Below are positions 12,562-14,369 of a stretch of DNA of 14,369 bases, piece by piece; position 1 is the first letter of the stretch, and each line of letters starts with the position of its first letter. This stretch comes from an uncultured Oscillospiraceae bacterium (lineage in GTDB: Bacteria; Bacillota; Clostridia; Oscillospirales; JAAYXM01). The notes beneath the pieces were generated by a model. The model was not told where the DNA came from. It did not search any database and saw only the letters and a list, made by a program, of their open reading frames with translations. The position numbers and the translations under genes are program-made. The stretch is from positions 1 through 14,369 of the forward strand of contig CAKSEF010000045.1 in the NCBI GenBank assembly GCA_934446465.1, read 5' to 3'.

Positions 12562-14369
12562 ATGTGGATTAAGAGGCTTTATGCGACGTTCGGAAAGCTC
12601 GATAACAAAAGCCTTGAGCTAAAAAACGGCTTAAATATTGTCTGCGGAGGGAACGAAGCGGGGAAATCGACGTGGGGCGCATTCATACGCACGATGCTTT
12701 ACGGAATTTCCACGCGCGAACGTCCGAAGTCGGGATATATCCCCGACAAAGACAGGTATAAGCCGTGGAACGGAAGCGAGATGTACGGCCGTGCCGAAAT
12801 TTTTGACAAGGGCGAGAACATAATAATCGAGCGCAAGGCAGGCAGAAGCGGTGTTTTTTCGTCCGCACACGCATATAAGGCGGACACGGGCGAAAGCGTT
12901 GAGACGGGCGCGTCCCTTACGGGAGTCGAGCAGGGAACATACCTGAGAACGGCATTTATAGGTCAGGCGGGTATGCGCATTGACGGGAACTCCGATATGG
13001 AAAAGCGAATACTTGCGGCGACGACTAGCGGAGATGAATCTGTTTCCGCAACGGACGTCCTTGCGGAAATTAAGAAAAGGGCGGATATGCTTCTGCCCGC
13101 CAAAAAAAAGGATATAGGAATCCCGAAGCTGAGAGCGGAGGAAAGCGCTCTTGCGGAGACGCTCTCCGACGTATGCGAAACAGAAGAAAAAATCGACAAA
13201 ACGGCGGAGCTTCTCAAATCTGCGCGCGAGCGGGCATCACAGCTCGAACGATGTGTTAAAATCGCCGAATTTGAGGAGAAAAAGGAAAAGTATAAGCTGA
13301 GGGAGGACGCGCAAAAGGCGCTTGAGTCTGCCGAAAAGGAAAAGGCAAAAACAGAGTCGTACCCCACGCGGGAGACGGAGGAAAAAATACGCGCGTTTGA
13401 GCGGGCTCTTGAAAGGGCGCGGCTTGAGGAAGAATCGGCGGAAAACGCCCTCGGCTTGCAGAGCGCGGAAAAAGAGACGGCGGAGCAGACCGCCGGGGAC
13501 TCGGTCTTCTCGGGCATGGACCGTGATGAGGCGAGAAAGGCAGCCGAATCCGCGAAAAAGAAAAAGATTTCTCCCGCGGTTTATATAATGCTCGCCTGCT
13601 CGGTGCTGCTTTTGGCGGTTGGCGTGTTCTTCGCCGTCAGCGGGAATTTTGTAATACTGATTGCGTGGGCGGTGCACGGCATAGCCACTCTCTTTACGGC
13701 GATAGCGTCCAAAGGAGCGGGAAATCCCGAAATGAACGAGCTTTCGCTCTCCGAATACTTCGGCGCGCTTGATTCGCTTGAGCGGGCAAACGGCGCATAC
13801 GGAGAAAAGAAAAGGATACTCGAAGAGATGACGCTTGCCCGCAAAAATGCCGAGGGCGCGGTGAAAAATTCTCTCCTCGGGGCGGGAATATTTGAGGACG
13901 ATGCGGAAAAGGCAATGGCGGAGCTTTCAAGACGTGTTTCCGAGCGGGAGCGCGCCGAACGCGCGTATCTCGCCGCGGAAAGCAGATACTCCGCAATCTC
14001 GGACGCGATTCCCGACGATGTGCGGAATGAGGATTACCAAAGCGATGAGATACCGCAGGAAAGCGCGGAGGAGCTTAAGAAAGAACTGCTCACAATGCGC
14101 GGAAGCGTCCGCGAATATGAGATAGAGCTTGCAAGGCTTTCCGAACGCGTTTCGGGAATATCAAAGGCCGAAACGGAAAAGAAGCTGTATGAGGTGAGAG
14201 CCGAGCTTTCGGAGGCCGAGTTTTCATATTCGGCGGCGAGCCTTGCGCTTGAGGTTATGGAGCTTTCAGCGAACGAAATTAAAAACCGTTTTTCGCCCGA
14301 GCTTGAAAAACGCACGGCGGAGATATTCAAAAATCTGACGGGCGGGAGCTTTGATGTCGTGCGAATCGG
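12562..14369 (+). CDS. YhaN/Rad50-like membrane-inserted ATPase, 3' end cut by window edge
   Basis: About 602 codons are open to the right edge without a stop. The N-terminus is an SMC/Rad50-type nucleotide-binding half: WIKRLYATFGKL, Walker A GGNEAGKS at 29-36, then YGISTRERP and the Q-loop-like FIGQAGM with Gln135. Long charged coiled coils follow (about 185-335 and 395-585). Two hydrophobic segments sit between them at about 339-359 and 363-381, so the arms probably attach to the membrane. The visible end, KNLTGGSFDVVRI, is the usual lead-in to the C-terminal signature and Walker B half, which lies outside the window. This layout matches Bacillus YhaN, a partner of a phosphoesterase (YhaO); no such partner is visible here. 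Start: ATG at 12562 with a weak AAGGA at 12546-12550. Role unproved: DNA-end processing is inferred from the family. Confidence 0.85.
   Translation, partial: MWIKRLYATFGKLDNKSLELKNGLNIVCGGNEAGKSTWGAFIRTMLYGISTRERPKSGYIPDKDRYKPWNGSEMYGRAEIFDKGENIIIERKAGRSGVFSSAHAYKADTGESVETGASLTGVEQGTYLRTAFIGQAGMRIDGNSDMEKRILAATTSGDESVSATDVLAEIKKRADMLLPAKKKDIGIPKLRAEESALAETLSDVCETEEKIDKTAELLKSARERASQLERCVKIAEFEEKKEKYKLREDAQKALESAEKEKAKTESYPTRETEEKIRAFERALERARLEEESAENALGLQSAEKETAEQTAGDSVFSGMDRDEARKAAESAKKKKISPAVYIMLACSVLLLAVGVFFAVSGNFVILIAWAVHGIATLFTAIASKGAGNPEMNELSLSEYFGALDSLERANGAYGEKKRILEEMTLARKNAEGAVKNSLLGAGIFEDDAEKAMAELSRRVSERERAERAYLAAESRYSAISDAIPDDVRNEDYQSDEIPQESAEELKKELLTMRGSVREYEIELARLSERVSGISKAETEKKLYEVRAELSEAEFSYSAASLALEVMELSANEIKNRFSPELEKRTAEIFKNLTGGSFDVVRI

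Noticed and set aside
12963..13517. 184-codon Ser-rich minus-strand frame
   Set aside because: The serine richness is the reverse complement of Glu/Ala-rich coiled-coil codons in the YhaN-like gene; the other minus-strand frames at 13237-14330 arise the same way.
1..14369. Defence system, prophage, transposon or CRISPR
   Set aside because: No transposase, integrase, terminal inverted repeats, regular spaced repeats or known defence-gene pairs were seen; gene content and promoters look like ordinary chromosome.

Overview
The window looks like chromosomal DNA of a Gram-positive, Clostridia-type Firmicute, probably a gut Oscillospiraceae/Eubacteriales relative. The signs are a tyrosine T-box leader, two lipoprotein-type solute-binding proteins, a DivIVA-like coiled-coil protein, a YhaN-like membrane-inserted SMC/Rad50-type ATPase, and sigma-A-type promoters with a 17-bp spacer in front of almost every transcript. 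UGA is a normal stop codon here. No tRNA or rRNA gene, CRISPR array, IS element or prophage part was seen.

Layout: positions 1 to 11243 are read entirely on the minus strand, as a chain of separate transcription units. Going leftward from 11243 these are: thioredoxin plus a DivIVA-like protein (ending in a strong terminator at about 10187-10204); a Cro/C1-cupin regulator with potA-potB-potC-potD, a polyamine importer (ending at a terminator around 5621-5648); galE alone (terminator 4513-4536); an amino-acid ABC importer (binding protein, permease, ATPase); a BltD/SpeG-like GNAT acetyltransferase; and tyrS, which runs off the left edge. tyrS is preceded by a complete T-box riboswitch with a readable UAC tyrosine specifier. 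On the plus strand, prfB (release factor 2) and a large YhaN-like ATPase diverge from trxA and run to the right edge.

How the genes fit together: the regulator and potABCD form one operon. The three pot junctions are 4-bp ATGA overlaps, and the operon starts from a promoter with a consensus TTGACA box. Its leader of about 105 nt has two hairpins and a possible 14-codon upstream ORF. A polyamine acetyltransferase-like GNAT lies nearby but is separated by galE and the amino-acid importer, so a shared polyamine role is only suggested. prfB has CTT at codon 25 followed directly by GAT, exactly where many bacteria carry the CTT-TGA programmed +1 frameshift. This gene is therefore in frame without autoregulatory frameshifting.

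Most of the window is ordinary core metabolism. The points most worth a second look are the membrane-spanning Rad50/YhaN-like ATPase directly behind prfB, the structured pot leader, the frameshift-free prfB, and the DivIVA-like protein paired with thioredoxin. I see no convincing evidence of a wholly new multi-gene system.
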